A stretch of DNA of 64,000 bases from Pseudomonas lutea (GCF_000759445.1 NZ_JRMB01000001.1:2418001-2482000), one strand, 5' to 3'; shown: positions 24,590 to 34,604, counted from the first letter of the stretch. Translations and numbers: made by a program. The notes: a model not told the origin generated them from the sequence alone.

Positions 24590-25381
24590 TCAGACCTCAT
24601 GTAGGCCGAGCGATGCCGCCTGGCGCTGGTAATCGAGCAACACCTCGTAGTCGGCTTCACTCGCAGGCAGCACTTCCCTGATCGCCAATGCCGCCGCGAC
24701 CTCCGGGTGTTCGAGCAATGCCTGATTCATTGTCAGACGGATGGCCGCTGCGTCGGCACCCAGGCGGGTGATGTAGGGCAGGCAAGGTCCGGGCGCCGTG
24801 CGAGCAACGACTTTCAGGCCGGCGACTTCATCGCTTTCGTCGCGGGCCAGGTAATCGAACGTGACGCTGTCAATGGCCGCAAGGTCGCCCTCGCCCGCCT
24901 TGATCCGGGCAAGGCTGTTGCGATGGCCACCGGTGAGCATGGTATCGGCGAAGAACCGCCCTTCTCGCTGGAGCGGCGCCAAGGCGTGACGGAACAGGTT
25001 CATGCCGGAGTTCGAGTCCCGGGAATTAACAAGGCCGTGGCTGCCGCGGAACGCCTCAAGGGTCTGGCGAGAATCGTCCGCGCGCGCGACCAACAGGCTG
25101 CAATGGGCGCCTTCGTTACTGTGAGGCAACTGGTAAACAGGACGGCCAACGACCTGGACCTTGCCGCGCAGCGCCGTCATCAGCGGATAGCCACAGGTTT
25201 GCGTCAGCAGCAGTTGCGGCGACAGCCACAGCGCCATGAGGTCCGACGCCAGCCCCGCAGCCTGCGCATCCAGTCGCTCGACCCCGAGGATTCGGGTTAT
25301 TTGCTGCAGCCACTGGTGTTGCGCCTGCTCAATGCGTTGCGGGGCCACGTACATCAGGAGTTCGGCAAAGCCCGTTTGCAT
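24590..25381 (-). CDS. PhnD-like phosphate/phosphonate binding-domain protein without signal peptide
   Basis: This 263-aa protein matches the PhnD-like substrate-binding fold (LWLSPQLLLTQTCGYPLMTALRGKVQVVGRPVY, RGSHGLVNSRDSNSGMNLFRH, AGEGDLAAIDSVTFDYLAR). It begins directly with MQTGFAELLMYVAPQ and shows no signal peptide or lipobox, so as encoded it would stay cytoplasmic. No PhnC/E genes are nearby. The desaturase gene is 15 bp upstream on the same strand. Confidence 0.72.
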   Translation of the reverse strand: MQTGFAELLMYVAPQRIEQAQHQWLQQITRILGVERLDAQAAGLASDLMALWLSPQLLLTQTCGYPLMTALRGKVQVVGRPVYQLPHSNEGAHCSLLVARADDSRQTLEAFRGSHGLVNSRDSNSGMNLFRHALAPLQREGRFFADTMLTGGHRNSLARIKAGEGDLAAIDSVTFDYLARDESDEVAGLKVVARTAPGPCLPYITRLGADAAAIRLTMNQALLEHPEVAAALAIREVLPASEADYEVLLDYQRQAASLGLHEV

Positions 25382-25396
25382 GTTCTGGTTTCCGCT

Positions 25397-26338
25397 TCAG
25401 ACGTAGGGATGTTGCGGACTGTCGATAGGATTGAAGCTGTGGCGACGAAAGAGTTCAGCGTAACCGGCCACCAGAAACCCGCCGCTGCGCGCCAGCCATT
25501 GCTCACGCCGCGCCCGGTAAACCCGGGGCATGTGATACCACGACAAGCCGGGCAAATCATGATGCACCAGATGCAGGTTCAGATTGAGGAACAGCCACGC
25601 CCATGGCCACGACGCTTCGTTGATCACGGTGCGCTCCTGAGGTTGTTCGCCAGGGCGATGCTCGTAATAGGAACGCACCATCGATACCGCCAGCGCCGGC
25701 ACGCTGCAGAAAAGCAGGTAATGCACTGCGGACATCGCGCTGTAACGCTCGATGAACGTGAACGTCAGGATCAAGAAGAAGCCATGGGTGGACCACATGA
25801 GCCAGGCCTGACGCTTGCCTCGCAGCAGCCGCCGGGTTTCGCCGACGAACAGGCTGCTCAGGGCCAATGGCACGCCGAACACCAGACGCCCCGGCGGGGT
25901 CTTGTCGAGCCAACGGAGGACGCGCATCAAGGTGCCAGTCTGCTTCCACTGCAACTCGCTCAGGTAACGGCTTTCCGGGTCGCGACCGGGCACAGTCAGG
26001 TCTTCATCACGGTGATGCTGCATGTGCGTGTCACGGTAAAGGGTGTACGGGTACCAGACCGCCAACGGCGCGTAGCCCAGCGCTTTGTTCAATCTCAGCG
26101 AGCGCGTCGGATGGCCGTGCAGGACCTCATGCTGCACCGACATCCACAGCACCAGCAGGGGAATCATCAACAGCGTGCTCAGCGACGCCCCCAAGTGTGG
26201 GCTGGCAAGCAGCAACGCTGGCCAGCCTGTGTACACGCCGACCAGCAACAACCATGTCGGCCATTCCGTGCGGCCTGTAAAGCTTGCACGCAAGCGCACG
26301 ATTTCTTCGCGCTGCGCGTCGTCCAGGTAGTTGGGCAT
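25397..26338 (-). CDS. Membrane fatty acid desaturase
   Basis: This protein of about 313 aa has several TM segments and three histidine boxes of the membrane desaturase/hydroxylase superfamily: QHEVLHGH (about 70-76), HMQHH (105-109) and HLVHH (about 255). These bind the di-iron centre. I chose ATG 26338 (protein begins MPNYLDDAQ), which has AGGA 8 nt upstream, over 26353 or 26377. The substrate chain and double-bond position cannot be read from sequence. Confidence 0.87.
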   Translation of the reverse strand: MPNYLDDAQREEIVRLRASFTGRTEWPTWLLLVGVYTGWPALLLASPHLGASLSTLLMIPLLVLWMSVQHEVLHGHPTRSLRLNKALGYAPLAVWYPYTLYRDTHMQHHRDEDLTVPGRDPESRYLSELQWKQTGTLMRVLRWLDKTPPGRLVFGVPLALSSLFVGETRRLLRGKRQAWLMWSTHGFFLILTFTFIERYSAMSAVHYLLFCSVPALAVSMVRSYYEHRPGEQPQERTVINEASWPWAWLFLNLNLHLVHHDLPGLSWYHMPRVYRARREQWLARSGGFLVAGYAELFRRHSFNPIDSPQHPYV

Positions 26339-26460
26339 TGCCGGTTCCTGCATTCGGGCTGATAAACCCTTGTGCAACGGCTCGGAAAAAACTTGTAGAC
26401 CAAATGGTTATGACGGTAGAACCATGCGCCATTCCCCCGCTGATACCGCACATGCCCGCC

Positions 26461-26859
26461 ATGTTGTTTCTGCCACTTCCCGATTTGCAGCGCCCGCTGC
26501 TGGCGAAATTCTACCGAGCGCATCGCTCGCCCATGCGCGCCAGAGGCGAGGCGCAGCTGTGGGTTGCGCGGACTTCCGAGATTGTCGGCGGCCTGTGCCT
26601 GACACCTGCTGCTGATGGGCACTGGCTGACCGGGCTCTTCGTCGCACCGACCGAGCGCGGACGCGGCGTCGCCGCGGGCCTGGTGGCGGCGGCCCTGGCA
26701 GCAACGAATGGCGATGTCTGGTTATTTTGCGAACCCGAACTTGGCGGATTTTATCAGCGGCTTGGCTTTGCTGAGGCAACCGACCTGCCACCACCGCTCG
26801 CTGAAAGACTCGCCCGCTACCGACAGAGCAAACAGCTGATTGCCTTCGTCCGCGTTTGA
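26461..26859 (+). CDS. GNAT acetyltransferase
   Basis: This protein of about 132 aa has the GNAT core LTGLFVAPTERGRGVAAGLVAAAL and a C-terminal FYQRLGFAEA. It is divergent from the desaturase. The start is uncertain: ATG 26461 fits the usual family length, ATG 26452 is possible, and no SD is clear. Confidence 0.75.
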   Translation: MLFLPLPDLQRPLLAKFYRAHRSPMRARGEAQLWVARTSEIVGGLCLTPAADGHWLTGLFVAPTERGRGVAAGLVAAALAATNGDVWLFCEPELGGFYQRLGFAEATDLPPPLAERLARYRQSKQLIAFVRV

Positions 26860-26944
26860 CCTGTGGGTGCGGTTTAATAGATCACCTGCGGGAGCGCGCT
26901 GGAATGAAGATCACGGCAGTAACGCGCTTGAATAAGTGTCGACT

Positions 26945-27691
26945 GTAGGAGCCGGCTTGCTGGCGAACGCGGTGGGTCATCGGCATCAATGGCGGCTGGC
27001 ACTCCGCATTCGCGGGCAAGCGCGCTCCTACACCAGTTTGCGTCACTTTTGAGAGGGTGCGGGCAGTGCACGAATTGGCAACAATCACTCAAATTTTTGA
27101 AGTCAGGTCAGATCCGTAGGAGCCGGCTTGCTGGCGAACGCGGTGGGTCATTGGCATCAATGGCGGCTGACCCACCGCATTCGCGGGCAAGCGCGCTCCT
27201 ACAAGGGGTCTGCGTTGTGTAAGGCTCTGCATCGTTTTTAGAAATTGCAGCTGCCCCAGATCCGTAGGAGCCGGCTTGCTGGCGAACGCGGTGGGTCATC
27301 GGCATCAATGGCGGCTGGCACTCCGCATTCGCGGGCAAGCGCGCTCCTACACCAGTTTGCGTCACTTTTGAGAGGGTGCGGGCAGTGCACGAATTGGCAA
27401 CAATCACTCAAATTTTTGAAGTCAGGTCAGATCCGTAGGAGCCGGCTTGCTGGCGAACGCGGTGGGTCATTGGCATCAATGGCGGCTGACACTACGCATT
27501 CGCGGGCAAGCGCGCTCCTACAAGGGGTCTGCGTCGTGTAAGGCTCTGCGTCGTTTTTAGAAATTGCAGCTGCCCCAGATCCGTAGGAGCCGGCTTGCTG
27601 GCGAACGCGGTGGGTCATTGGCATCAATGGCGGCTGACACTACGCATTCGCGGGCAAGCGGGCTCCTACAACGGGTCTGCGTCGTGGTAGG
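26945..27691. repeat. 319-bp tandem repeat built on REP pairs
   Basis: GTAGGAGCCGGCTTGCTGGC occurs at 26945, 27116, 27264, 27435 and 27583. Copies 1/3, 2/4 and 3/5 are each exactly 319 bp apart, so this is a tandem duplication of a two-REP unit (about 2.3 copies). Each half-unit is a REP paired with GCATTCGCGGGCAAGCGCGC. No gene is present between the GNAT and the deformylase. Confidence 0.92.
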
Positions 27692-27711
27692 GCTCTGCGT
27701 CTTTTTGGCCT

Positions 27712-28251
27712 TCATTCGTCGCTGTTCGGGTCCATCCCCGGGAACAACACTTCGATAAACCCGAACCGGCTGAAGTCGGTGATCCTCGAAGGGTATAAGC
27801 GCCCGATCAGGTGATCGCATTCGTGCTGAACAACGCGCGCATGGAACCCTCGGGCTTCGCGCTGGATACGATGACCGTCAGGGTCGAAGCCTTCGTAGCG
27901 AATGTGCTCGTATCGATCCACCACACCGCGCAGGCCGGGCACTGACAGGCAGCCTTCCCAACCCTCCTCCAGCGTCTGCTCCAGCGGCGTAATCAACGGG
28001 TTGAGCAAAATGGTCTGCGGCACCGCCTCTGCATCGGGGTAACGCTCACTGCGTTCGAAGCCGAAGATGACCAACTGCAGATCAATGCCGATTTGCGGGG
28101 CGGCCAGACCCACGCCGCCGACACTCTCCATGGTTTCAAACATGTCCTCGATGAGGGTTTTCAACTCCCGGGAGCCAAACATCGATTCAGGGACAGGCGG
28201 TGCGATACGCAACAAACGCTCGTCACCCATTTTCAGAATTTCACGAATCAT
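27712..28251 (-). CDS. def: Peptide deformylase
   Basis: This 179-aa protein has all three deformylase motifs: [10 protein letters not shown] (about 47-56), EGCLSVPG (Cys101) and HECDH (His143, His147, with the catalytic Glu144). It removes the formyl group from nascent N-terminal methionine. ATG 28251 (begins MIREILKM) has AGGTG 5 nt upstream. It stands alone, not beside fmt, so it is probably a second deformylase; the primary one in Pseudomonas is usually next to fmt/rsmB. Confidence 0.9.
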   Translation of the reverse strand: MIREILKMGDERLLRIAPPVPESMFGSRELKTLIEDMFETMESVGGVGLAAPQIGIDLQLVIFGFERSERYPDAEAVPQTILLNPLITPLEQTLEEGWEGCLSVPGLRGVVDRYEHIRYEGFDPDGHRIQREARGFHARVVQHECDHLIGRLYPSRITDFSRFGFIEVLFPGMDPNSDE

Positions 28252-28336
28252 TGCGGCACCTATGTAACGGGCAAGGAGCAAGGGGTAACCGACAAGGAGC
28301 AAGGGCCCCGAAGCGGAACCCTTGTCGCAAGCGTTA

Positions 28337-29335
28337 TCAGAATTTATCGGTCTTCAGCGTCGGCGGCACAGGCGTGTAATCGTGATCATGGCTATGGTCA
28401 CGGCCAAGCCCGGATACGTGCTGCTTGATGTGCACCGTCTCTACATTGGCCACGGTGTCACGCTCGCCTTCTTCCTTCTCGCCCTTGTCCTTGCCTTCGG
28501 CTGACATGTGCTCGATCACCGCATTCATTTCTGCGCCCAGCAGCAATACCGCTGCCGAGATGTAGAAATACAACAGCAAGACGATGATCGCCCCGATGCT
28601 GCCGTACATCGCGTTGTAATCGGCGAAGGTCTTCACGTAATAGGCAAAACCCAGCGACGCGACAATCCAGACCACCACCGCCAGGACCGAGCCCGGGGTG
28701 ATGAACCGGAAGCTCTGCTTAACGTCCGGCATCACGTAATACATGATTGCAACTGCCACCATCAGCAGCATGATGATCAGCGGCCAGCGCAGGATCGTCC
28801 ACAAGGTGACGATGAAGTCTTCCATGCCGATCTGTGCAGCGAGCCAGTTCATGACCTGCGGACCTGTCACCATCAACGCCGCCACGGTCAGCAGCATGCC
28901 GGCGATGCCGATGGTATAGAACACCGACAATGGAATGCGCTTCCAGGCCGGACGGGCTTCCACCACGTCATACGCAGCATTCATTGCGCTCATCATCAGC
29001 CTCACGCCGGCAGAGGCGGTCCAGAGGGCGATGACGATACCGATCGACAACAAGCCGCCTTTGGACTGCTGTAGCTGGTCGATGACCGGGTTCACTTGGT
29101 CCAGCGCCTGCGGCGGGAGCACGAGCTCGGATTGCAGTCGCAACCAGCTGAAAAAGTCCGGCAGGTGCAGGAAGCCGATCAGGGCGATGAGGAACAGCAG
29201 GAAGGGGAACAACGAAAACAGCATCTGGTAGGCCAGTGCCGAGGCGTACGTCGACATCTCGTCATCGAGAAACTCTTTGACCGTTCTGACCAACACTGTT
29301 TTGACACTGAGCTGGCGCAATTCCGGGAATATCAT
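28337..29335 (-). CDS. YihY/BrkB-family inner membrane protein
   Basis: This protein of about 332 aa has 6 TM helices and family segments ([52 protein letters not shown]). The C-terminal tail is charged and ends with a HSHDHDY stretch. The function of the family is unsettled (transport or membrane integrity). ATG 29335 has AAGGAG 5 nt upstream; the longer frame to 29380 lacks one. Confidence 0.88.
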   Translation of the reverse strand: MIFPELRQLSVKTVLVRTVKEFLDDEMSTYASALAYQMLFSLFPFLLFLIALIGFLHLPDFFSWLRLQSELVLPPQALDQVNPVIDQLQQSKGGLLSIGIVIALWTASAGVRLMMSAMNAAYDVVEARPAWKRIPLSVFYTIGIAGMLLTVAALMVTGPQVMNWLAAQIGMEDFIVTLWTILRWPLIIMLLMVAVAIMYYVMPDVKQSFRFITPGSVLAVVVWIVASLGFAYYVKTFADYNAMYGSIGAIIVLLLYFYISAAVLLLGAEMNAVIEHMSAEGKDKGEKEEGERDTVANVETVHIKQHVSGLGRDHSHDHDYTPVPPTLKTDKF

Positions 29336-29524
29336 GGCGTCTCCTTCGCGACACAGATGTAGCCCAAGCCTATTTTTCAATTCGAACGCATCTACAGGCG
29401 CTAAGCATACGAGCAGGCAAACGCGTTGAAATTCCGTCGGCCGCCCGCAGTGCCCGGCTTTTTACCCTTAGCCTTCCCGGTTGGCCAGCGTTGTTGAGTT
29501 TCCAGCTACCGGTGACACAAACAA

Positions 29525-29550
29525 TAACGGCCATCAAAGGATGGCCGTTA
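29525..29550 (-). terminator. Terminator of the CsbD-like gene
   Basis: TAACGGCCATC / GATGGCCGTTA form a perfect 11-bp stem with loop AAAG. The minus-strand continuation TTGTTTGTG is T-rich. It lies about 50 nt after the CsbD-like stop codon. Confidence 0.65.
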
Positions 29551-29602
29551 CGGTGATTCAAATCAGCTCGCCGGGAGCGCTACAGCCGCCGGCGCAAGGG
29601 AT

Positions 29603-29794
29603 TTAGACCTTGTCTACGCCTTTCTTCACGGCGTCTTTTGCGTCGCCAACAGTCTGCTGGGCTTCGCCTTTGACTTCCTGCGCCTTGCCTTCTGCGCGCA
29701 GTTTGTCGTTGTCGGTCGCTTTACCGACGCCCTGCTTGATATTGCCCACTGCTTCGTTAGCCATGCCTTTGACTTTATCGCCGGTGCTGCTCAT
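29603..29794 (-). CDS. CsbD-family stress protein
   Basis: This 63-aa hydrophilic protein (begins [18 protein letters not shown]; repeats of K-G-x-A-Q-x-x-V-G-D) is typical of CsbD-like proteins, which are general stress/stationary-phase proteins of unknown molecular role. ATG 29794 has GGAG 8 nt upstream. It is transcribed alone. Confidence 0.9.
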   Translation of the reverse strand: MSSTGDKVKGMANEAVGNIKQGVGKATDNDKLRAEGKAQEVKGEAQQTVGDAKDAVKKGVDKV

Positions 29795-29969
29795 AGGGTT
29801 CACTCCAGGGTGAGAATAGGATGTCATTGTCTCGACACTAGAACTGACCGAAGCCTGCGATCAGAGGTTCAATGAATTCTCAAACGGATTGATTGGAGGT
29901 CACGGCGGGTTGATCAGCCCGCGAATCCGGCGACTCCCATTATGAATGTCCGCCTATTGATCCGGGCCC

Positions 29970-30058
29970 TGCAGGAGCGCGGTTTTCCGCGAAGGCGTTC
30001 CAGGCCCAGCGCATGTATCGCCTGAAATGAAGCATTCGCGGGCGGGCGCGCTCCTGCA
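29970..30058. repeat. REP inverted pair
   Basis: TGCAGGAGCGCGG and CGCGCTCCTGCA with intervening GCGAAGGCG/GCGGGCG form an imperfect 89-bp inverted repeat in the 445-bp divergent gap between CsbD and the next gene. Nothing else is recognised in that gap. Confidence 0.8.
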
Positions 30059-30239
30059 TCTCACCGCCTACCGTGAACATTGCGGGCACTGCAACGGTCG
30101 GGTGATAGCTGGAGACAAGACGGCGACCTGCACCAATTTTGACTTTATGTTTGCCCCGGAACCTCGGAGAATGCCCGACCGAACCGGACGCGCTCAATGG
30201 CGCTGGCCCCGGTTGACGAGACAGCGATTCAGGAATGTT

Positions 30240-30620
30240 ATGAAACTCGACAAGCAGCAGGCCATTGCCCGCCGTAACGAACAGCTCGGCGGCGCCGTGC
30301 TCGGCACCAACAACACGCATTTCGCGGTTCTCGACCCCAAGCGCAATATCTGGTGGTTCGACTTGCCCATGAGCCGCCTGGCAGTGGGTCAGTACGAGTG
30401 GCTGCACCTGCTGTTGCACACACCGGCCACCGACGAGTTGATTCACCTCAAAGTGACAACCAAGTTCCTGCGCGAGCAGAAAGACGGCGTGGTCATCCGC
30501 AACGAAGGCAAGCGCAAATCCACCGTGAGCCTAGAGCTCTCGGCAGACAAGGATTCGTACTTGAAGGACATGCGCCCGAACGGCGCGAACCTGAGCTTCG
30601 CGGCTTTCGTGCAGAATTAA
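30240..30620 (+). CDS. Hypothetical protein, 126 aa
   Basis: A soluble basic protein with a central NIWWFDLPMSRLAVGQYEWL segment. Family not recognised, though it looks like a conserved Pseudomonas protein. ATG 30240 has AGGA 6 nt upstream; the open frame continues upstream through a REP and is not coding there. It is convergent with the CvfB-like gene. Confidence 0.7.
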   Translation: MKLDKQQAIARRNEQLGGAVLGTNNTHFAVLDPKRNIWWFDLPMSRLAVGQYEWLHLLLHTPATDELIHLKVTTKFLREQKDGVVIRNEGKRKSTVSLELSADKDSYLKDMRPNGANLSFAAFVQN

Positions 30621-30639
30621 ACAGCGGGAAATGATGTAA

Positions 30640-30669
30640 AAACCGCAGCCCGGCTCACCGGCGCTGCGG
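30640..30669 (-). terminator. Terminator of the S1-domain gene
   Basis: CCGCAGC / GCTGCGG with an inner CCGG/CCGG stem is followed on the minus strand by TTTTTACATC. It lies 13 nt after the CvfB-like stop codon. Confidence 0.75.
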
Positions 30670-30681
30670 CTTGCTCTCACG

Positions 30682-31518
30682 TCAGACCAGCTCGATGCGG
30701 TCAGCGTGAATGACGATCTGGCCCTGCTTGTACAGCGCGCCGATCGCTTTCTTGAAGTTGCCTTTGCTGACCCCGAACAGGTTGCTGATGACCTGCGGAT
30801 CGCTTTTGTCACTGACCGGCAACACACCGTTGTTGTCGCGCAACTTGCCGAGGATCTGCGCGTTCAGGCTGCTGGCAAGCTGCTCGCCCACCGGCTGCAG
30901 ACTCAGGCTGATATTGCCGTCGCTGCGCACTTCCTTGATGAAGCCTTTTTCCTGTTTACCCGAACGCAGGAACTTGAACACCTCGTTCTTGTGAATCAGG
31001 CCCCAGTGTTTGTTATTGATAATCGCCTTGAAGCCCATCGCGGTCTCTTCGGCCACCAGCAAATCGACTTCCTGACCGACCGCGTAATTGGCCAGCGTTT
31101 TATCCAGGTAACGATCCAGACGCGTGGTCGCCGTGATCCGCCGGGTGTGCTTGTCGAGATAGACATGCACAACGCAGTAATCACCAGCCTTCAACGGTCG
31201 CTTTTCTTCCGAGTACGGCAGCAGCAGATCCTTGGGCAATCCCCAGTCCAGAAAGATACCAATGCTGTTGACCTCAACCACTTTGAGGCTGGCAAATTCG
31301 CCCACCTGAACTTTTGGCTTCTCGGTGGTAGCGATCAATTTGTCATCGCTGTCCAGATAAATGAAAACGTTGAGCCAGTCTTCATCTTCGCTGGGAATGT
31401 CTTTGGGAATATATCGATTGGGCAGCAATATCTCGCCGTCCTGCGCCCCGTCCAGATATAAACCGAAGTTGGTGTGTTTAACCACTTGCAAACTGTTGTA
31501 GCGCCCGACTAAAGCCAT
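30682..31518 (-). CDS. CvfB-like S1 RNA-binding protein
   Basis: This 278-aa protein has three S1-like OB-fold repeats (residues about 1-62, 68-130 and 145-215; VVEVNSIGIFLDWGLPKDLLLPYSE is the second) and a C-terminal winged helix (FGVSKGNFKKAIGALYKQGQI), the CvfB/YitL architecture. These are cytoplasmic RNA-binding proteins linked to virulence-gene and translation effects. It is monocistronic. Confidence 0.88.
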   Translation of the reverse strand: MALVGRYNSLQVVKHTNFGLYLDGAQDGEILLPNRYIPKDIPSEDEDWLNVFIYLDSDDKLIATTEKPKVQVGEFASLKVVEVNSIGIFLDWGLPKDLLLPYSEEKRPLKAGDYCVVHVYLDKHTRRITATTRLDRYLDKTLANYAVGQEVDLLVAEETAMGFKAIINNKHWGLIHKNEVFKFLRSGKQEKGFIKEVRSDGNISLSLQPVGEQLASSLNAQILGKLRDNNGVLPVSDKSDPQVISNLFGVSKGNFKKAIGALYKQGQIVIHADRIELV

Positions 31519-31901
31519 GTGCAGATACCCTCGTTACGTCGGCGGCATTCTACCCGAATTCCCGCCTGCATTTGGCTTCGCCCTTTGACATGGCTGTGCG
31601 GTCCCTTCGGCCACACCACAATAAATGAAGCGCCGCTCATGCCGCTTGCCGTGACCAAGGCTGGCCAAGGCCATTCGTCAGGTTATCGAATCTGCTCAGA
31701 AGGTGAGCGCCTGTGCGCTTCCGCCTGACTCCAAAGTCAAACAATGCAATTAAAACAGGCATTTAGTCGTGTGATCACAACCAGATTGCCCGGGAATTAT
31801 TCATTCCCCACTGTCCGGTCGCCCGATAATTACCAAGCAATTTGTGCCTGATTCCGATAGGATGGCCGGCCGTATTAAATTTATATAGGTCAATTGCAGC
31901 C

Positions 31902-32081
31902 ATGCGTGTAAAAGCATCCAATTCGAAAGCCAAACCAGCTCCTGCCGTTGAAACCAGCGATTCGATCAACGCACAAATTGCAGCTTTTCTGAAATCCGGT
32001 GGCGAGATCCAGCAAATCGCCAAAGGTGTCAGCGGCCAGACCTTCGGCCCGTCCAAGCAGATCTCCCTCGGCAAAAAGTAA
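31902..32081 (+). CDS. Small basic hypothetical protein
   Basis: This 59-aa protein starts MRVKASNSKAKPAP and ends SKQISLGKK, with a central INAQIAAFLKSGGEIQQIAKG helix. It looks like a conserved small Pseudomonas protein, possibly nucleic-acid binding given the basic ends, but I do not recognise a function. A TATATAGG -10-like element lies about 18-25 bp before the ATG. The 383-bp divergent gap upstream (31519-31901) holds nothing else I can identify. Confidence 0.65.
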   Translation: MRVKASNSKAKPAPAVETSDSINAQIAAFLKSGGEIQQIAKGVSGQTFGPSKQISLGKK

Positions 32082-32278
32082 ATTTTCTCCCGCCTCCGCG
32101 GTCGACATCCAGGCGCTTTGATCACAAGGCGCCAGGTCCATCGCTCCTCGCTTCACAAAGCTCTGCTTTACTCTTTCGTCACACAGCGCACCTTGTTGCC
32201 TCTTCGCAGCACTGTGCACGACCATGGCGAATGAACGGACGATGCGCTGATCTGCTGACGTCTCTGCGGAAAACAGTC

Positions 32279-32764
32279 ATGAACAAACGGATGATCATCG
32301 GTGCCTTGTTAAGCCTCGGGCTGGCGGGCTGTGCGACTCACGGTTGTGACACCAGCCAGGCGGGCAGTGCCTGTCGTGTTGACTATCTGCTGTATCAGAA
32401 CGACATGCTCCAGGCCAAGCTGCTGCTCAACGAGCGTCGCCCGGAGAATGACGAGCTCGCCAGCGCCTTGCTTGAGCGGGCAGCCCGGGATGACACGACG
32501 GGCGAAGCGGCGTTTTATCAGGCGATCTTGCTGGTGCGCCAGAATGCCAGCCCGGCGTTGGTGGACGACAAGCTCAACGATGCTGCCGATGACAATTACC
32601 CGCTGGCCATCGCGCTCCTGGCGCAACGCGCTGGAACGCAAGACCCGGACAAGGCCAGCGCCTACCGTGCCAGGTACGACAAGCTGGACGTGGCCACGAG
32701 TGGCTATCCCTCGTTCCCCCAGGCGCTGATCGTCGTCAATCAGCTGGTTTCCCCCAGAAACTGA
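32279..32764 (+). CDS. Small lipoprotein, hypothetical
   Basis: This 161-aa protein has a lipoprotein signal with lipobox LGLAGC (Cys at about residue 18) and a helical repeat-like mature region (LLERAARDDTTGEAAFYQAILL) similar to TPR/Sel1-type helices. Probably anchored in the outer membrane; function unknown. Confidence 0.7.
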   Translation: MNKRMIIGALLSLGLAGCATHGCDTSQAGSACRVDYLLYQNDMLQAKLLLNERRPENDELASALLERAARDDTTGEAAFYQAILLVRQNASPALVDDKLNDAADDNYPLAIALLAQRAGTQDPDKASAYRARYDKLDVATSGYPSFPQALIVVNQLVSPRN

Positions 32765-32924
32765 TCGCTATATCCGGTGCATCTGCATTGAATCGACCAA
32801 TGGTCGCGAGAGATCGTCAATCAGCGGTATCCTTGCGACGCTCTAGCTCGCGGTTCTTGTCTGGCCTTCCGGCTTCTGGATAAAGACCTCCGACCCACTC
32901 CTCTGAACCTGAAAGGAGTGAAGC

Positions 32925-33668
32925 ATGCCCCATGCTCGCTGTTTTACCCGTTGGACCGGTGCGGTGTTCGCCTGCGCCACCCTTATGCACCACACCGCCA
33001 GCGCTCAGGTGATCGAGCGCGAGCTGGGCGACTTCAGCCTCAAGCTCGGCACAACGCCAAGCCGGACCATGGCCCAGGGCCTGGTCACCCCGAGTGGTGG
33101 CGATTCAAAATTCCATGGCGGGCTCGACCTGACTCACGAAAGCGGCTTCTACTTCGGCCAATGGTCACCCAGCACAGGGCTGGCGCCAGATACTTCGCTG
33201 GAAGTCGACTCCTACATGGGGTTCAAAAAGCCGTTCGACAAAACCCTCGGTTATGAGTTGGGCGTTATCCGCTACAGCTACCCGAATACCGATCAGCTCG
33301 ACAGCCACGAGCTGTATGCCGGCTTCCGCATCTTTGACAGCCGCATTGGCACCGCTTTCAGCACCGACGCCGGGCGCCAGGACAGCACGTTGTTCCTGGA
33401 CCTTGGCAGCGTGATTCCGCTGGGCCTTGACCTGCGCATGCAGTACGGCAATCACCAACTCGACTCCCCTTCGGTCATTGACGGCGGCGGCGTGGTCAAC
33501 GCCTACAGCGACTGGTCGTTCAACGTGTCGCGCCCTGTGCTGGGCATGGACATGAACCTGATGTACAGCGGCTCCAGCCTGACCGGCGCAGATTGCAGCG
33601 CCTACAGCGGGCACAACACCCAATGCGAAAGCACGGTCACGCTCAAGGTTGTGCGTTCGTTTTTCTGA
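32925..33668 (+). CDS. TorF-family putative porin
   Basis: This 247-aa secreted protein has a signal peptide and the pattern of the TorF/TIGR02001 outer-membrane family: FHGGLDLTHESGFYFGQWSPS, YSYPNTDQLDSHELYAG and a C-terminal VTLKVVRSFF strand ending in Phe. AAGGAG is 7 nt before the ATG. Substrate unknown. Confidence 0.82.
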   Translation: MPHARCFTRWTGAVFACATLMHHTASAQVIERELGDFSLKLGTTPSRTMAQGLVTPSGGDSKFHGGLDLTHESGFYFGQWSPSTGLAPDTSLEVDSYMGFKKPFDKTLGYELGVIRYSYPNTDQLDSHELYAGFRIFDSRIGTAFSTDAGRQDSTLFLDLGSVIPLGLDLRMQYGNHQLDSPSVIDGGGVVNAYSDWSFNVSRPVLGMDMNLMYSGSSLTGADCSAYSGHNTQCESTVTLKVVRSFF

Positions 33669-33731
33669 TCGGCTGAACCGCCATGACCTGACTTGCTCTA
33701 TAACTGGGAGACGAACCGGCAAGGAGCTGTC

Positions 33732-34604
33732 ATGGGCATTGTGTTGAAGACCTGTTTTACGCTGTGGCTGAGCCTGGCGCTGTTGGCAGGGTGCAGTCAG
33801 ATCGGTCTGACGTATCGGCATCTGGACTTCATCATTCCCTGGTCGCTCAACGACTACCTGGACATGAACGCTTCGCAGAAAGACTGGCTCGATGAACGCC
33901 TGAAGGAGCATCTGAGCTGGCACTGCACCACCCAGATTCCCGGCTACCTTGACTGGCTGGACCGCCTGGAAGCGATGGTCCGGGACAACCAGGTCAACGA
34001 AGACCAGCTCAAGGCGCGCACCGCTGAAGCGCGGCAAGCCATCGCCACCCTTTCCAGGGAAATCACGCCATCGGCGGTCGAGCTGCTTCGCCAGCTGGAC
34101 GATCAGCAAGTGGGCGAAATGCAGGCCGCGTTCGCCAAGGACCTGCGCAAGCATGAGGACGAATACGTGGACCAGCCACTGGATCGGCAGATTCGCGATC
34201 GTGCCGAACGCATGGAGAAAAGGCTGACACCCTGGATAGGCAAGCTGAACCCCGCACAGCATGCGCGAGTGGTGCAGTGGTCGACCTCCCTGGGCGAACA
34301 AAACCGCGTATGGATCGACAACCGCGCGCACTGGCAGTCGCTGCTACTGACCGCAGTCAAACAGCGCAATGCTCCGGGCTTCGATCAGAAGATCGCCAGC
34401 CTGTTGCAGGACCGGCAGACCTTCTGGACGCCCGAATACCGCACGGCCTACGACCACACCGAGCAGGCGGCCATCTCGCTGATCACCGACTTGATGGCGC
34501 AGAGCACCGACGATCAACGGCAGAAGCTGCTGACCAAGATCGCCGACGTGCGCAAGGATTTCACAGATTTGAGTTGCTACAAGAGCATGAAAAAAGCGTC
34601 CTGA
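33732..34604 (+). CDS. DUF6279-like lipoprotein
   Basis: This 290-aa protein has a lipobox (LALLAGC, Cys near residue 20) and an all-helical mature region (WLDERLKEHLSWHCTTQIPGYL, KRLTPWIGKLNPAQ). AAGGAG is 6 nt before the ATG. The terminator overlaps its last codons and stop. Function unknown. Confidence 0.8.
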   Translation: MGIVLKTCFTLWLSLALLAGCSQIGLTYRHLDFIIPWSLNDYLDMNASQKDWLDERLKEHLSWHCTTQIPGYLDWLDRLEAMVRDNQVNEDQLKARTAEARQAIATLSREITPSAVELLRQLDDQQVGEMQAAFAKDLRKHEDEYVDQPLDRQIRDRAERMEKRLTPWIGKLNPAQHARVVQWSTSLGEQNRVWIDNRAHWQSLLLTAVKQRNAPGFDQKIASLLQDRQTFWTPEYRTAYDHTEQAAISLITDLMAQSTDDQRQKLLTKIADVRKDFTDLSCYKSMKKAS

